This document shows, piece by piece, positions 25,021-33,711 of a stretch of 64,000 bases of DNA; position 1 is the stretch's first letter; every line of letters begins with the position of its first letter. The DNA is from CAVVAH01 sp963746175 (lineage in GTDB: Bacteria > Actinomycetota > Actinomycetes > JACCUZ01), in NCBI GenBank assembly GCA_963746175.1, contig CAVVAH010000001.1, forward strand, positions 930,001 to 994,000, in the 5' to 3' direction. The translations under genes were made by a program, and so were the position numbers. Below the pieces are notes generated by a model. It ran no database searches. It was not told the DNA's origin and saw nothing but the letters and a program-made list of their open reading frames with translations.

Positions 25021-26595
25021 TCAGGCGCGGACGACCGAGACCTGCGTCGAGGACCAGCCGGTCGCGCCCCGCGGGAACGGGTCGGTGCGCCGCTCCGGCT
25101 GGACGGCACCGGTGCTGTCCGTCGCACGCACCTCCAGCAGATGGCTGCCCGGTGCGGCGTCCCACTCCCACACCCACTGCCGCCAGGTGTCCGTCGACGG
25201 GACGCTCGCCAGCCGCGCCGTCGACCACCCGCCGCCGTCGACCCGTACCTCGACCTTGTCGATGCCGCGGTGCTGCGCCCACGCGACGCCGGCCACGGCG
25301 ACCCGGCCGGCCCGCAGGCCGGCGAACGGCTTGGGGGTGTCGATCCGCGACATCGTGAGGACCGGTGCCTTCGGCACCCAGCCGCGCTCGACCCAGTACG
25401 GCGTCCGGGCGTCGAACCTCGTGAGCTCCAGGTCGACCAGCCACTTCGTGGCGGACACGTAGCCGTAGAGGCCCGGCACGACCATCCGCACCGGGAAGCC
25501 GTGCTCGGCGGGCAGCGGCTCGCCGTTCATGCCCACGGCGAGCAGCGCGTCGCGACCGTCCATCACGACCGCTGTCGGCGTGCCGATGGTGAAGCCGTCG
25601 CTCGAGGTGCTGAGCAGCATGTCCGCGTCGGGGTGGACGCCGGCCTCGGTCAGCAGGTCGGCAAGCGGGGCGCCGAGCCACCGCGCGTTGCCCGCGAGGT
25701 AGCCGCCGACCTCGTTCGAGACGCAGGTGAGGGTGATGTCGCGCTCCACCAGGTCACGCGCCAGCAGCTGCGGGAAGGTCAGCCCCAGCTCCGTGTCGAC
25801 CATGCCGTGCACCCGCAGCCGCCAGTGCTCCGCCGGGACCTGCGGCACGATCAGCGAGGTGTCGATCCGGTAGAAGTCGTCGTTGGGCGTGACGAACGGG
25901 CTCAGCCCCCGGATCCCGAGGTCCGAACCGGGCACCGACGGCTGCACGCTGATGGCGGGCGGCAGCCGCACCGCCGCGCGGGAGGCCGTGACGGACGTGC
26001 GCCGGGCGGTGAGCAGCCGGCCGAGCGTCCCCGCCACCACCGAACCGGCCGCGACGACCAGCGCGGTCACCAGGAGCTGCCGTCGTCGCTGGTCGACCAG
26101 GTCCGCGGGCTCCTCGGTCGCGTCCTCGCGGGCCGGTACGTCGACGGGGAGCGGGCGAAGCAGCCGGAGCAGGACCACCGAACCCACCACGGCACCGACC
26201 ACGGACGGCGCCGTGTCGAACGTCTCGGCCTCCGGCCTCGTCGCCGCTGCCAGCGCCCCGACCGCACCGATCAGGCACACCCCGACGACCCCGACGGCAC
26301 GGTGCCGGACCGCCACCGCACCGGTGGCCAGCGCGAGGAGCAGCAGCACGGCCAGGACCGACGCGATCAGGACCGGCTTGTCGTGTGTGCCGAAGGTGGT
26401 GACCGCCCACTCCCGCAGCCAGGTCGGGGTGAGGTCGACGACGTTGCTGCCGACCGCGACGACCGGGGAGGACTCCGGACGCACGAACGCGGCCGCCAGC
26501 TCGGCCGCGGCGAGCGCCGTGAGCGACGCCAGCACCCCTGCCGCCGCACCGACCAGCCGGCGGTGCCGCAGCATCCGCCCGCCGGGGGTGCTCAC
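25021..26595 (-). CDS. Membrane-anchored molybdopterin-dependent oxidoreductase (sulfite oxidase family)
   Basis: 524 residues from GTG 26595. Five or so N-terminal membrane helices (to about residue 195) carry a sulfite-oxidase-fold domain. The molybdenum cysteine lies in ITLTCVSNEVGG; LPAEHGFPVRMVVPGLYGY and SATKWLVDLEL are conserved molybdopterin contacts. A C-terminal Mo-co dimerisation domain follows (VAVAGVAWAQHRGIDKVEV core). The catalytic domain is probably extracytoplasmic. Natural substrate unknown. It is divergent from the CrtD-like gene, 66 bp away. A second, soluble relative is at 40109-40735. Confidence 0.87.
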   Translation of the reverse strand: MSTPGGRMLRHRRLVGAAAGVLASLTALAAAELAAAFVRPESSPVVAVGSNVVDLTPTWLREWAVTTFGTHDKPVLIASVLAVLLLLALATGAVAVRHRAVGVVGVCLIGAVGALAAATRPEAETFDTAPSVVGAVVGSVVLLRLLRPLPVDVPAREDATEEPADLVDQRRRQLLVTALVVAAGSVVAGTLGRLLTARRTSVTASRAAVRLPPAISVQPSVPGSDLGIRGLSPFVTPNDDFYRIDTSLIVPQVPAEHWRLRVHGMVDTELGLTFPQLLARDLVERDITLTCVSNEVGGYLAGNARWLGAPLADLLTEAGVHPDADMLLSTSSDGFTIGTPTAVVMDGRDALLAVGMNGEPLPAEHGFPVRMVVPGLYGYVSATKWLVDLELTRFDARTPYWVERGWVPKAPVLTMSRIDTPKPFAGLRAGRVAVAGVAWAQHRGIDKVEVRVDGGGWSTARLASVPSTDTWRQWVWEWDAAPGSHLLEVRATDSTGAVQPERRTDPFPRGATGWSSTQVSVVRA

Positions 26596-26647
26596 CGGCC
26601 CATCGTCCCTCGCCCGGCCCCGGAATGCCGCCGCCGGCGCGGCTTCG

Positions 26648-26653
26648 TAGGGT
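26648..26653 (+). promoter_or_regulatory. -10 box (TAGGGT) of a leaderless promoter
   Basis: TAGGGT ends 8 bases before the GTG at 26662 of the CrtD-like gene, in the short divergent promoter region shared with the molybdo-oxidoreductase. Confidence 0.45.
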
Positions 26654-26661
26654 CCTTCCCT

Positions 26662-28170
26662 GTGGCCCGCGTCGTGGTGATCGGTGCCGGGATGGGCGGC
26701 CTCTCGGTCGCCGCCCGGCTCGCCACCCTCGGGCACCAGGTCGTCGTGTGCGAGCAGGCAGCGACGTGGGGAGGCAAGCTCGGGACCTTCGCGCGCGACG
26801 GCTTCGGCTTCGACACCGGCCCTTCGCTGCTGACCCTGCCCGCCGTCTACCGCGACCTGTTCGTCAAGACCGGGAAGCCCCTCGAGGGCAGCGTCGAGCT
26901 GCTGCCGGTCGACCCCGTCGCGCGGTACCGCTTCCCCGCCGTGCCCGGTCACGACGTCACCTGGCTGGACGTCCCGAACGCCTCGCGGTCCCGGCTGCGC
27001 ACAGCGCTGGACCAGACCCTCGGGCCCGGGGCCGGCGCCGACTGGGACCGCTTCCTCGACCATGCCCACCGGGTGTGGCAGGTCACCCGGGGACCGTTCC
27101 TCGAGTCGCCGCTCGCCGGTGGTCGCGACCTGCTCCGGCTGGCCGGCTGGGGCATGTCCGACGTGCGCACCGTCGCGCCCTGGCAGACGCTCCGGCAGCT
27201 GGGGCGCCGCCACCTGCGCGACCCGCGGCTGCGGATGCTCCTCGACCGGTACGCGACGTACACCGGGTCGGACCCGCGCCGGGCACCTGCGGCACTCGCC
27301 GTGGTGCCGTACGTCGAGCAGACCTTCGGCGCGTGGTACGTCTCGGGCGGCCTGCGCGTGCTCGGGGCGGCCGTGCACGAGCGGGCGCTGCTGCGCGGCG
27401 TGACGGTGCGCACCGGTGCCGCGGTCGCGGCCGTCACCCTGGACGCGGGCCGGGTGTCGGGCGTGCGGCTGCAGGACGGTGAGCAGGTGGCGGCCGACGT
27501 GGTCGTCTCCGACGCCGACGCGCGACATCTCTACGACGACCTGCTCCCCCGCGCCGTCACCGGTGGCGCGCGTCGCCGGCTCCGCCGCGCGACGCCGTCG
27601 CTGTCGGGATTCGTGCTGCTGCTCGCGCTGCGCGGCCGGACCCCCGACCTCGCGCACCACACCGTCCTCTTCCCGGACGACTACGACGCCGAGTTCGACG
27701 CGGTGTTCGGCCGGGACGCCCGGCCGGTCGAGGACCCCACGGTCTACGTCAGCGCCCCCGACGACGCGGCGCTGCGGCCCGACGACGACCACGAGTCGTG
27801 GTTCGTGCTCGTCAACGCGCCGCGCCACGGCGCCGGCCCGGGCGCCGTCGACTGGACGCGCGACAGGCTCGCGGCGTCGTACGCCGACCGCGTGCTCGAC
27901 GTGATGGCGCGCCGCGGGCTGGACGTCCGCCACCGGGTCCTGTGGCGCGAGGTGCGCACGCCGGCTGACCTCGAGCGCGACACCTGGTCGCCCGGCGGTG
28001 CGATCTACGGCACGTCGTCGAACGGTGCGCGCGCAGCGTTCCTGCGGCCGTCGAACGCCTCGCCGGTGCCCGGGCTGTTCCTCGTCGGCGGCTCCGCGCA
28101 CCCCGGCGGCGGCCTGCCCCTCGTCGGGATGTCGGCCGCCATCGTCGCCGGCCTGGTCGGCCCCGCCTGA
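26662..28170 (+). CDS. CrtD/CrtI-family carotenoid desaturase
   Basis: 502-residue FAD desaturase of the phytoene-desaturase family. The N-terminal fold ARVVVIGAGMGGLSVAARL (about 2-20) is followed by WGGKLGTFARDGFGFDTGPS, and LFLVGGSAHPGGGLPLVGMS closes the FAD site. It differs from the CrtI at 31024 and resembles the CrtD (C-3',4' desaturase or methoxyneurosporene dehydrogenase) branch, where HPGGGLPLV is usual. With cruF upstream it would introduce the 3',4' double bond into the hydrated end. The CrtD assignment is inference from family resemblance; other CrtI-like activities are possible. It is monocistronic and ends at the hairpin 28186-28237. Confidence 0.72.
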   Translation: MARVVVIGAGMGGLSVAARLATLGHQVVVCEQAATWGGKLGTFARDGFGFDTGPSLLTLPAVYRDLFVKTGKPLEGSVELLPVDPVARYRFPAVPGHDVTWLDVPNASRSRLRTALDQTLGPGAGADWDRFLDHAHRVWQVTRGPFLESPLAGGRDLLRLAGWGMSDVRTVAPWQTLRQLGRRHLRDPRLRMLLDRYATYTGSDPRRAPAALAVVPYVEQTFGAWYVSGGLRVLGAAVHERALLRGVTVRTGAAVAAVTLDAGRVSGVRLQDGEQVAADVVVSDADARHLYDDLLPRAVTGGARRRLRRATPSLSGFVLLLALRGRTPDLAHHTVLFPDDYDAEFDAVFGRDARPVEDPTVYVSAPDDAALRPDDDHESWFVLVNAPRHGAGPGAVDWTRDRLAASYADRVLDVMARRGLDVRHRVLWREVRTPADLERDTWSPGGAIYGTSSNGARAAFLRPSNASPVPGLFLVGGSAHPGGGLPLVGMSAAIVAGLVGPA

Positions 28171-28185
28171 CCACCCAAGAGCGCC

Positions 28186-28237
28186 GTGATCATGAAGGTT
28201 TCTGTACGCACTTGCGTGCAGAAACCTTCATGATCAC
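28186..28237. terminator. Perfect 19-bp hairpin between convergent genes
   Basis: Arms GTGATCATGAAGGTTTCTG (28186-28204) and its exact complement (28219-28237) around a 14-base loop. It covers the stop codon of the minus-strand CDP-alcohol phosphatidyltransferase and follows the CrtD-like gene, so it probably terminates both. It is AT-richer than its surroundings. Confidence 0.7.
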
Positions 28238-28911
28238 TGGGTCTCGCGGAGCCGGCGGCGGACGACGACCGCGAGCTGCACCAGCCCGAGGGCGCCGAGG
28301 CCGACCCACGCCGCGGCGCCGAGGTCCGGCCAGGGGTCGCCGAGGAACGCTGCCGACGCCAGGAAGGCCGCGGTCACGATGACCCGGGTCGGCCGCTCCC
28401 AGACGGTGACGACGCCGACCTCGGCCATGCCGGCCGCGACGGCCCGGGCCCGGAGGTACTCCTGGAGCAGCATCAGCGCCGCGCCGGCCGCGCAGAGAGC
28501 GGGGTGCGCGCCGGCCAGCAGCAGCGTGCCGACGAGGGCGAGGTCGCCGATCCGGTCGGCCACCGCGTCCAGGACGGCACCCCACGCCGTGGCCCGGCCG
28601 GTGAGGACTGCGACCGCACCGTCGACGTTGTCGAGCAGCCCGGCCAGCACGACGACCGCCGCCGAGGCGAGGAGCCACCGGCCGCCCGCGGCGGCGGGCC
28701 AGAGCGCGAGCGCGGCGACCAGGACTCCGACGACGGTGACCGCATCCGGCGGGACGCCGGCCGCCGCGACCGGGCGGGCGACGGCGTACGAGCCGGTGAG
28801 CCAGCCGCGGACGAGGACGTTCGCGCGCGGGTCGTACCCGCCGTGCAGCCGCTGCCACCCCTCGAGGTACTCCCCGAGACTTGTCGGGCTCTCAGGTCGG
28901 TTCTGCGGCAC
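28234..28911 (-). CDS. CDP-alcohol phosphatidyltransferase family protein
   Basis: 225-residue membrane enzyme of the family that transfers a phosphatidyl (or other phospho-alcohol) group from a CDP carrier. The catalytic motif runs DNVDGAVAVLTGRATAWGAV (94-113) then LDAVADR, giving Asp94, Asp97-Gly98, Gly111, Asp115 and Asp119. The usual Ala-Arg pair after DGxx is Ala-Val (Val102), so CDP binding may differ. About five membrane helices. The acceptor alcohol is unknown. GTG 28911 starts inside a hairpin and 17 bases after the metF stop, so it is probably co-transcribed with metF. Confidence 0.8.
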   Translation of the reverse strand: MPQNRPESPTSLGEYLEGWQRLHGGYDPRANVLVRGWLTGSYAVARPVAAAGVPPDAVTVVGVLVAALALWPAAAGGRWLLASAAVVVLAGLLDNVDGAVAVLTGRATAWGAVLDAVADRIGDLALVGTLLLAGAHPALCAAGAALMLLQEYLRARAVAAGMAEVGVVTVWERPTRVIVTAAFLASAAFLGDPWPDLGAAAWVGLGALGLVQLAVVVRRRLRETQ

Positions 28912-28930
28912 GAGGACCTGACACGTCTCA
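28880..28930. repeat. Imperfect palindrome across the metF stop and next start
   Basis: Outer arms GAGACTTGTC and its near-complement (GACACGTCTC) and inner arms CAGGTC/GACCTG surround a GC-rich loop. The right side carries the metF stop codon and the centre carries the next gene's GTG start. CGACCTGAGAGCC (minus strand) is shared with the loop of the element at 11035-11102. Confidence 0.5.
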
Positions 28931-29866
28931 GGTGCGGTCGGCGAGGCCGAGGTTGCGGTAGATCTCGCGGGTCGCCGTCGACGTGTTGAGGGTGATGAAG
29001 TGCAGCCCCGGCACGCCCTCGTCGAGCAGCCGGGAGCACAGCTCGGTCGCGGCCTCGACCCCGATCCGGCGCATCTCGTCGGCGTCTTCCTCGGCGGCGT
29101 GCAGCCGGGCGGCCAGGTCCGGTGGGAACGCGGCGTTCGACAGCTGGGCGAACCGTTCGATCTGCCGCACGTTCGTGGCCGGCATGATCCCCGGGATGAT
29201 CGGCACGTCGGTCCCGGCGGCGGAGACGCGGTCGCGCAGCCGGAGGAAGTCGTCGGCGTGGAAGAACATCTGGGTGATCGCGTAGTCGGCGCCGGCCCGC
29301 ACCTTCTGCACGAAGTACCTGGTGTCGGTCTCCCAGTCGGGCGACCGCGGGTGCTTCTCGGGGAACGCCGCCACGCCCACGCTGAAGTCACCGGACTCCT
29401 TGAGCAGCCGCACCAGGTCCTCGGCGTAGGCGACGCCGTCCGGGTGCTTCCGCCACTCGGCCGTCGGGTCGCCGGGCGGGTCGCCCCGCAGGGCGAGGAC
29501 GTTGCGCACGCCGGCCGACGCGTACTGGCCGATGATCTGCCGCAGCTCGGCGTGCGAGTGGTCGACCGCCGTGAAGTGGCCGACCGGCATCAGCGTCGTG
29601 TCGGTCGCGATCCGGGCCGTCATGTCCACGGTCCGGTCCCGGGTCGTGCCGCCGGCGCCGTAGGTCACGGACACGAACGTCGGCCGCAGCGCCTCGAGCT
29701 GGCGCAGCGTGACCCAGAGCTTGCGCTCGCCCTCCTCCGTCTTGGGCGGGAAGAACTCGAAGGAGTACGACGGGCGGCCGGCGGCCAGCAGCTCGCCGAG
29801 GGCGGGCACGCGGCCCGGCATCACGCTGGCGCGCGACCACGGGTCGCGGAACGGCGCAGCGGTCAT
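28928..29866 (-). CDS. metF: 5,10-methylenetetrahydrofolate reductase
   Basis: 312 residues, full length for bacterial MetF. YSFEFFPPKTEEGERKLW near the N terminus has the catalytic Glu region, VSVTYGAGGTTRDRTVDM follows, HFTAVDHSHAELRQII lies at the flavin site, LALRGDPPGDP is the folate/FAD loop, and ITQMFFHADDFLRL and IIPGIMPATNVRQIERF are family hallmarks. It reduces CH2-THF to methyl-THF for methionine synthesis. TAGCCT at 29873-29878 (minus strand) ends 6 bases before the ATG. It sits back to back with crtE; the same neighbour pair (Rv2172c/Rv2173) occurs in M. tuberculosis. Confidence 0.93.
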   Translation of the reverse strand: MTAAPFRDPWSRASVMPGRVPALGELLAAGRPSYSFEFFPPKTEEGERKLWVTLRQLEALRPTFVSVTYGAGGTTRDRTVDMTARIATDTTLMPVGHFTAVDHSHAELRQIIGQYASAGVRNVLALRGDPPGDPTAEWRKHPDGVAYAEDLVRLLKESGDFSVGVAAFPEKHPRSPDWETDTRYFVQKVRAGADYAITQMFFHADDFLRLRDRVSAAGTDVPIIPGIMPATNVRQIERFAQLSNAAFPPDLAARLHAAEEDADEMRRIGVEAATELCSRLLDEGVPGLHFITLNTSTATREIYRNLGLADRT

Positions 29867-29872
29867 CCCCCG

Positions 29873-29878
29873 AGGCTA
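29873..29878 (-). promoter_or_regulatory. -10 box (TAGCCT) of a leaderless metF promoter
   Basis: TAGCCT on the minus strand ends 6 bases before the metF ATG at 29866. Confidence 0.45.
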
Positions 29879-29930
29879 ACCGTCGGCCGCATCCGGACCG
29901 GGCGCGCGGCCGGAAGACGAGACGTGCCCG

Positions 29931-29936
29931 TACGCT
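29931..29936 (+). promoter_or_regulatory. -10 box (TACGCT) of the crtE-crtI-crtB operon
   Basis: TACGCT ends 8 bases before the GTG start of crtE at 29945. Confidence 0.4.
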
Positions 29937-29944
29937 CAGACGCT

Positions 29945-31024
29945 GTGACACCAACCGCCCGCGACCCGCTCGAGGCGGAGGACCTGCGCAGCCGCGTCGA
30001 CAAGGCGGTCGACGACCTGCTCGCCCGGCAGACCGACGTCCTGGACGCGGTCGGCGACGACCTCGGCCCGCTGATGGAGTCGCTGGCGGACCTGCTCCGC
30101 GGCGGCAAGCGGCTCCGGCCGGCCTTCTGCTACTGGGGCTGGCGCGGGGCCGGCGGCGCCGACTGCACCGAGATCGTGACGGTCTCGACGTCGCTGGAGA
30201 TGTTCCAGGCAGCGGCGCTCGTGCACGACGACGTCATGGACGGCAGCGACACGCGCCGAGGGCAGCCTGCCGTGCACCGGCGGATGGCAGCGCTGCACCG
30301 CAGGCACCGCTGGCTCGGGTCGTCCGAGGCGTTCGGCGTGGCGGGAGCGATCCTCGCCGGTGACCTCTGCCTGTCGTGGTGCGACGAGATGTACGCCGGG
30401 TCGGGCCTGCCTGCCGAGGCGCTGCTGCGCGGCCGAGCGGTGTTCGACCGGATGCGCACCGAGCTGATGTGCGGGCAGTACCTCGACATGCTCGAGTCGG
30501 CGCAGGAGTCGACGACCGTCGAGCGGGCGCGCCACGTGATCCTCTACAAGTCGGCCAAGTACTCGATCGTCCAGCCGCTGCTCCTGGGCGGAACCCTGGC
30601 CGGCGCGACGGAGGCCCTGCTGTCGACGTACGACGAGTTCGGCCGGGCGCTCGGCGAGGCGTTCCAGCTGCGCGACGACGTGCTCGGGGTGTTCGGCGAC
30701 CCGGCGGTGACCGGCAAGCCGGCCGGCGACGACCTGCGCGAGGGCAAGCGCACCGTGCTGGTCGCGATGACCCTCGACCGCTGCTCCCCCGCCGAGGCAG
30801 CGCAGCTGCGCGCCGGACTGGGCGACCCGCACCTGGGCGCCGAGGGTGTCGACGCGCTGCGGGAGGTCATGGTCGGCAGCGGCGCGCTCGCGGCCACCGA
30901 GGAGCTCATCGCTGCGCAGACCGCGCGGGCGACGTCGGTGCTCGACGCCGCCGACGGCATCGACGAGGACGCGCGCGCCGTGCTCGCCGGGCTCGTCGTC
31001 GCCGCCACCTCGCGGACCGGTTGA
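29945..31024 (+). CDS. crtE: Geranylgeranyl diphosphate synthase (polyprenyl synthetase)
   Basis: 359 residues of the trans-isoprenyl diphosphate synthase family. GGKRLRPAFCYWGW (about 53-66) binds IPP; the first Asp-rich motif DDVMD (95-99, in LVHDDVMDGSDTRRG) and the second (FQLRDDVLGVFGD, near 245) bind Mg-diphosphate. A Met-Phe-Gln stretch (SLEMFQAAAL) before the first motif sets chain length. It makes C20 GGPP for the carotenoid pathway and probably other isoprenoids. GTG 29945; the stop TGA overlaps the crtI ATG, so crtE-crtI-crtB form a coupled operon. The Mycobacterium counterpart is IdsA2. Confidence 0.9.
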   Translation: MTPTARDPLEAEDLRSRVDKAVDDLLARQTDVLDAVGDDLGPLMESLADLLRGGKRLRPAFCYWGWRGAGGADCTEIVTVSTSLEMFQAAALVHDDVMDGSDTRRGQPAVHRRMAALHRRHRWLGSSEAFGVAGAILAGDLCLSWCDEMYAGSGLPAEALLRGRAVFDRMRTELMCGQYLDMLESAQESTTVERARHVILYKSAKYSIVQPLLLGGTLAGATEALLSTYDEFGRALGEAFQLRDDVLGVFGDPAVTGKPAGDDLREGKRTVLVAMTLDRCSPAEAAQLRAGLGDPHLGAEGVDALREVMVGSGALAATEELIAAQTARATSVLDAADGIDEDARAVLAGLVVAATSRTG

Positions 31025-32511
31025 TGCGCACGGTCTCCGGGCCGACCGACCACGTCGTCGTCGTGGGCGCCGGGCTCGGCGGCCTGTCGGCGGCGCTGCG
31101 CCTGGCCGGTGCCGGGCGGCGGGTCACCCTGCTGGAGCGCGAGGACGTGCCCGGCGGCCGGGCCGGCCTGCTCGTCGACGGCGGCTACTCCTTCGACACC
31201 GGGCCGACGGTGCTCACCATGCCCGAGCTGATCGCCGACGCGTTCGACAGCGTCGGCGAGTCGATGGACGACTGGCTCACCCTCGACCCCGTCAACCCGC
31301 TCTACCGCGCGCAGTACGCCGACGGCTCGTCGCTCGACGTGCACCCCGACGTCGACGAGATGGCCGACTCGGTCGCCGCGCTGTGCGGGCCGGCGGAGGC
31401 CGCCGGCTATCGGCGGTTCGTCGACTTCGTCTCGCAGCTCTACCGGCTCGAGATGCGCGACTTCATCGACCGCAACATCGACTCGCCGCTGTCGCTGCTG
31501 CGACCGTCACTGGCCCGGCTCGCCGCGCTCGGTGGCTTCCGTCGGCTGGCACCCAAGGTCGGCGAGTACCTCAAGGACGAGCGGACCCGGCGGGTCTTCT
31601 CGTTCCAGGCGATGTACGCCGGCCTCTCGCCGTACGACGCCCTCGCGATCTACGCCGTCATCGGCTACATGGACTCGGTGGCCGGCGTCTTCTTCCCGCG
31701 CGGCGGCATGCACGCGTTGCCGCGTGCGATGGCCGGTGCGGCGGAGAAGCACGGCGTCGACATCCGCTACGGCGAGACGGTGACCTCGGTCGAGACCCGT
31801 GGTGACCGCGCGGTCGCCGTCGTGACGTCGTCGGGGCTGCGGGTGCCCTGCGACGCGGTGGTGCTCAACCCCGACCTCCCGGTCGCGCGCCGGCTGCTCG
31901 GCGAGCCGCTGCGGCGGCGGCTGACGTACTCGCCGTCGTGCTTCCTGCTGCTGGCCGGGTCCACCGCGACCTATCCGGGCAAGGCCCACCACACGATCTC
32001 GTTCGGGCACGAGTGGCGGCGGGTGTTCGACGAGATCCTCGGCGGCCGGCTGATGAGCGACCCGTCGTTCCTCGTCACGTCGCCGTCGGTGTCCGACCCG
32101 ACGCTGGTGCCGGCCGGCAAGGCGTCGTACTACGCGCTGTTCCCCACGCCGAACCTCGACGCGCCCCTGGACTGGCGGACGCTGGGCCCGCGGTACCTCG
32201 ACGAGGTGGTCTCGACGGTGGAGTCGCGCGGCTGGCCGGGCTTCGGTGCCGGCCTCGAGGTGACGCACGTGACCACGCCGCTGGACTGGCAGGCGCGCGG
32301 CATGGAGCGCGGCACGCCGTTCGCCGCCGCGCACACCTTCCGCCAGACCGGCCCGTTCCGGCCGCGCAACCTCTGGGGCGAGAACGTGGTCTTCGCCGGC
32401 TCGGGCACCCAGCCCGGCGTCGGCGTCCCGATGGTCCTGGTCTCCGGCCGGCTCGCCGCCGAGCGGATCCTCGGCCCGGACCCCGCCTACCGCTCCCGCA
32501 CCTGGCTCTGA
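31024..32511 (+). CDS. crtI: Phytoene desaturase
   Basis: 495-residue bacterial CrtI. The FAD fold HVVVVGAGLGGLSAALRL starts at residue 10; LEREDVPGGRAG and GYSFDTGPTVLTMPEL follow in canonical order. YAVIGYMDSVAGVFFPRGGM and the C-terminal GSGTQPGVGVPMVLVSGRLA are the bacterial-type phytoene dehydrogenase signature. It converts phytoene to lycopene by successive desaturations. The start codon overlaps the crtE stop (TGATG) and crtB begins 2 bases after its stop. Confidence 0.93.
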   Translation: MRTVSGPTDHVVVVGAGLGGLSAALRLAGAGRRVTLLEREDVPGGRAGLLVDGGYSFDTGPTVLTMPELIADAFDSVGESMDDWLTLDPVNPLYRAQYADGSSLDVHPDVDEMADSVAALCGPAEAAGYRRFVDFVSQLYRLEMRDFIDRNIDSPLSLLRPSLARLAALGGFRRLAPKVGEYLKDERTRRVFSFQAMYAGLSPYDALAIYAVIGYMDSVAGVFFPRGGMHALPRAMAGAAEKHGVDIRYGETVTSVETRGDRAVAVVTSSGLRVPCDAVVLNPDLPVARRLLGEPLRRRLTYSPSCFLLLAGSTATYPGKAHHTISFGHEWRRVFDEILGGRLMSDPSFLVTSPSVSDPTLVPAGKASYYALFPTPNLDAPLDWRTLGPRYLDEVVSTVESRGWPGFGAGLEVTHVTTPLDWQARGMERGTPFAAAHTFRQTGPFRPRNLWGENVVFAGSGTQPGVGVPMVLVSGRLAAERILGPDPAYRSRTWL

Positions 32512-32513
32512 CG

Positions 32514-33413
32514 GTGAGGAGGCGGGAGCTGCGCGCGGCGGGGATCACGGACCCGCGGCTGCAGGAGGCGTACGAGCAGTGCCGGCGGCTCAACGCGGCG
32601 CACGGTCGTACGTACTACCTCGCCACGCTGCTGCTGCCGCCGGCCAAGCGGCCGTACGTGCACGCGCTCTACGGCTTCGCCCGCTACGCCGACGAGCTGG
32701 TCGACGACCTGCGCTCCCCCGACCCCGCGGCGCTGGCGAGCTGGGGTGCGACGTTCCTCGCCGACCTCGGCGCCACGGACGTCTTCCACGTACGGCACCC
32801 GGTGAGCCGGGCTGCGATCCACACCGCCCGGACGTGGGACATCCCGCGTGAGACGTTCGAGGCGTTCCTCGCGAGCATGGCGATGGACGCCACGGTCACG
32901 GGCTACCCGACGTACGCCGACCTCGAGCAGTACATGTACGGCAGCGCGGCCGTCATCGGGCTGCAGATGGTGCCGATCCTGGAACCGCTCGACCACCGGG
33001 CCGCGGCGCATGCGCGCGTGCTCGGCGAGGCGTTCCAGATGTCGAACTTCATCCGCGACGTCGCCGAGGACCTGCAGCGCGGCCGGATCTACCTGCCGCA
33101 GGAGGACCTCGACAAGTTCGACGTGACCCGCGCGGACCTCCGGCCGGGTCGGACGCCGTCGAACGTGCGCGATCTGCTGCAGTTCGAGATCACGCGCACC
33201 CGCGACCTCTACGCCGCGGCCGAGCCCGGCATCGAGATGCTCCACCCGAGCAGCCGCGACTGCATCCGGACGGCGTTCACCCTGTACGGCGGGATCCTCG
33301 ACGCCGTCGAGGCGGCCGACCTGCAGGTGCTGGACCGGCGGGTCGCCGTGCCGCTGCGTCGCCGGCTGGCCGTGGCCGGACCCGCCTTGCTCAGGGCGCG
33401 GCGCGCGCGCTAG
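32514..33413 (+). CDS. crtB: Phytoene synthase
   Basis: 299-residue squalene/phytoene synthase. Asp-rich motif 1 DELVDD (60-65 in YGFARYADELVDD) and motif 2 NFIRDVAEDLQRGRIYLP bind Mg-diphosphate; AALHAxx is replaced by typical actinobacterial sequence (GSAAVIGLQMVPIL). It condenses two GGPP to phytoene, the committed step. The GTG start follows the crtI stop by 2 bases. The 3' end overlaps the convergent lycopene cyclase gene by 23 bases. Confidence 0.93.
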   Translation: MRRRELRAAGITDPRLQEAYEQCRRLNAAHGRTYYLATLLLPPAKRPYVHALYGFARYADELVDDLRSPDPAALASWGATFLADLGATDVFHVRHPVSRAAIHTARTWDIPRETFEAFLASMAMDATVTGYPTYADLEQYMYGSAAVIGLQMVPILEPLDHRAAAHARVLGEAFQMSNFIRDVAEDLQRGRIYLPQEDLDKFDVTRADLRPGRTPSNVRDLLQFEITRTRDLYAAAEPGIEMLHPSSRDCIRTAFTLYGGILDAVEAADLQVLDRRVAVPLRRRLAVAGPALLRARRAR

Positions 33414-33711
33414 CCGACCGCGAGCGCCGCCCCCAGAACACCCACCACGACAGGGTCTGCACGACCAGCGAGAAGCCGAAGAGCAGGTCCTCGACCGGCG
33501 CGTACACCAGCCGCGCGCCGAGGATCGCGCCCTCGTCGTACCGCACGATGTCGTGGCCGGTGAGCCAGCCGTTGGTGAGCAGCTGGAAGACCACGACGAT
33601 CGCGTACGCCGTCCAGAACACGCGTCGGGTCACGACGCGGGTGCGCAGGACGACGAGGTCGAGCAGCAGCGCGCCGACCACTCCGATGGCCGCCAGCGCG
33701 GTGTAGCTCAC
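33391..33711 (-). CDS. crtYd: Lycopene cyclase subunit, C-terminal half (CrtYd-like)
   Basis: 106 residues with three membrane helices. TNGWLTGHDIVRYDEGAILG and YAPVEDLLFGFSLVVQTLSW (core PVEDLLFGFSLV) are the lycopene-cyclase-domain signature with the conserved PxEDLLF. The GTG start overlaps the stop of the partner gene (GTGA). Heterodimeric CrtYc/CrtYd cyclises lycopene ends to beta rings; CrtYe/CrtYf of C50 pathways are similar, but no crtEb elongase is nearby. Antisense overlap with the end of crtB. Confidence 0.85.
   Translation of the reverse strand: MSYTALAAIGVVGALLLDLVVLRTRVVTRRVFWTAYAIVVVFQLLTNGWLTGHDIVRYDEGAILGARLVYAPVEDLLFGFSLVVQTLSWWVFWGRRSRSASARAAP

Noticed and set aside
21295..28170. 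A 2291-codon open frame on the plus strand
   Set aside because: Only the last part (from 26662) is the CrtD-like gene; the rest is Arg/Gly/Val-rich antisense of the BNR-repeat and molybdo-oxidoreductase genes, as expected at high GC.
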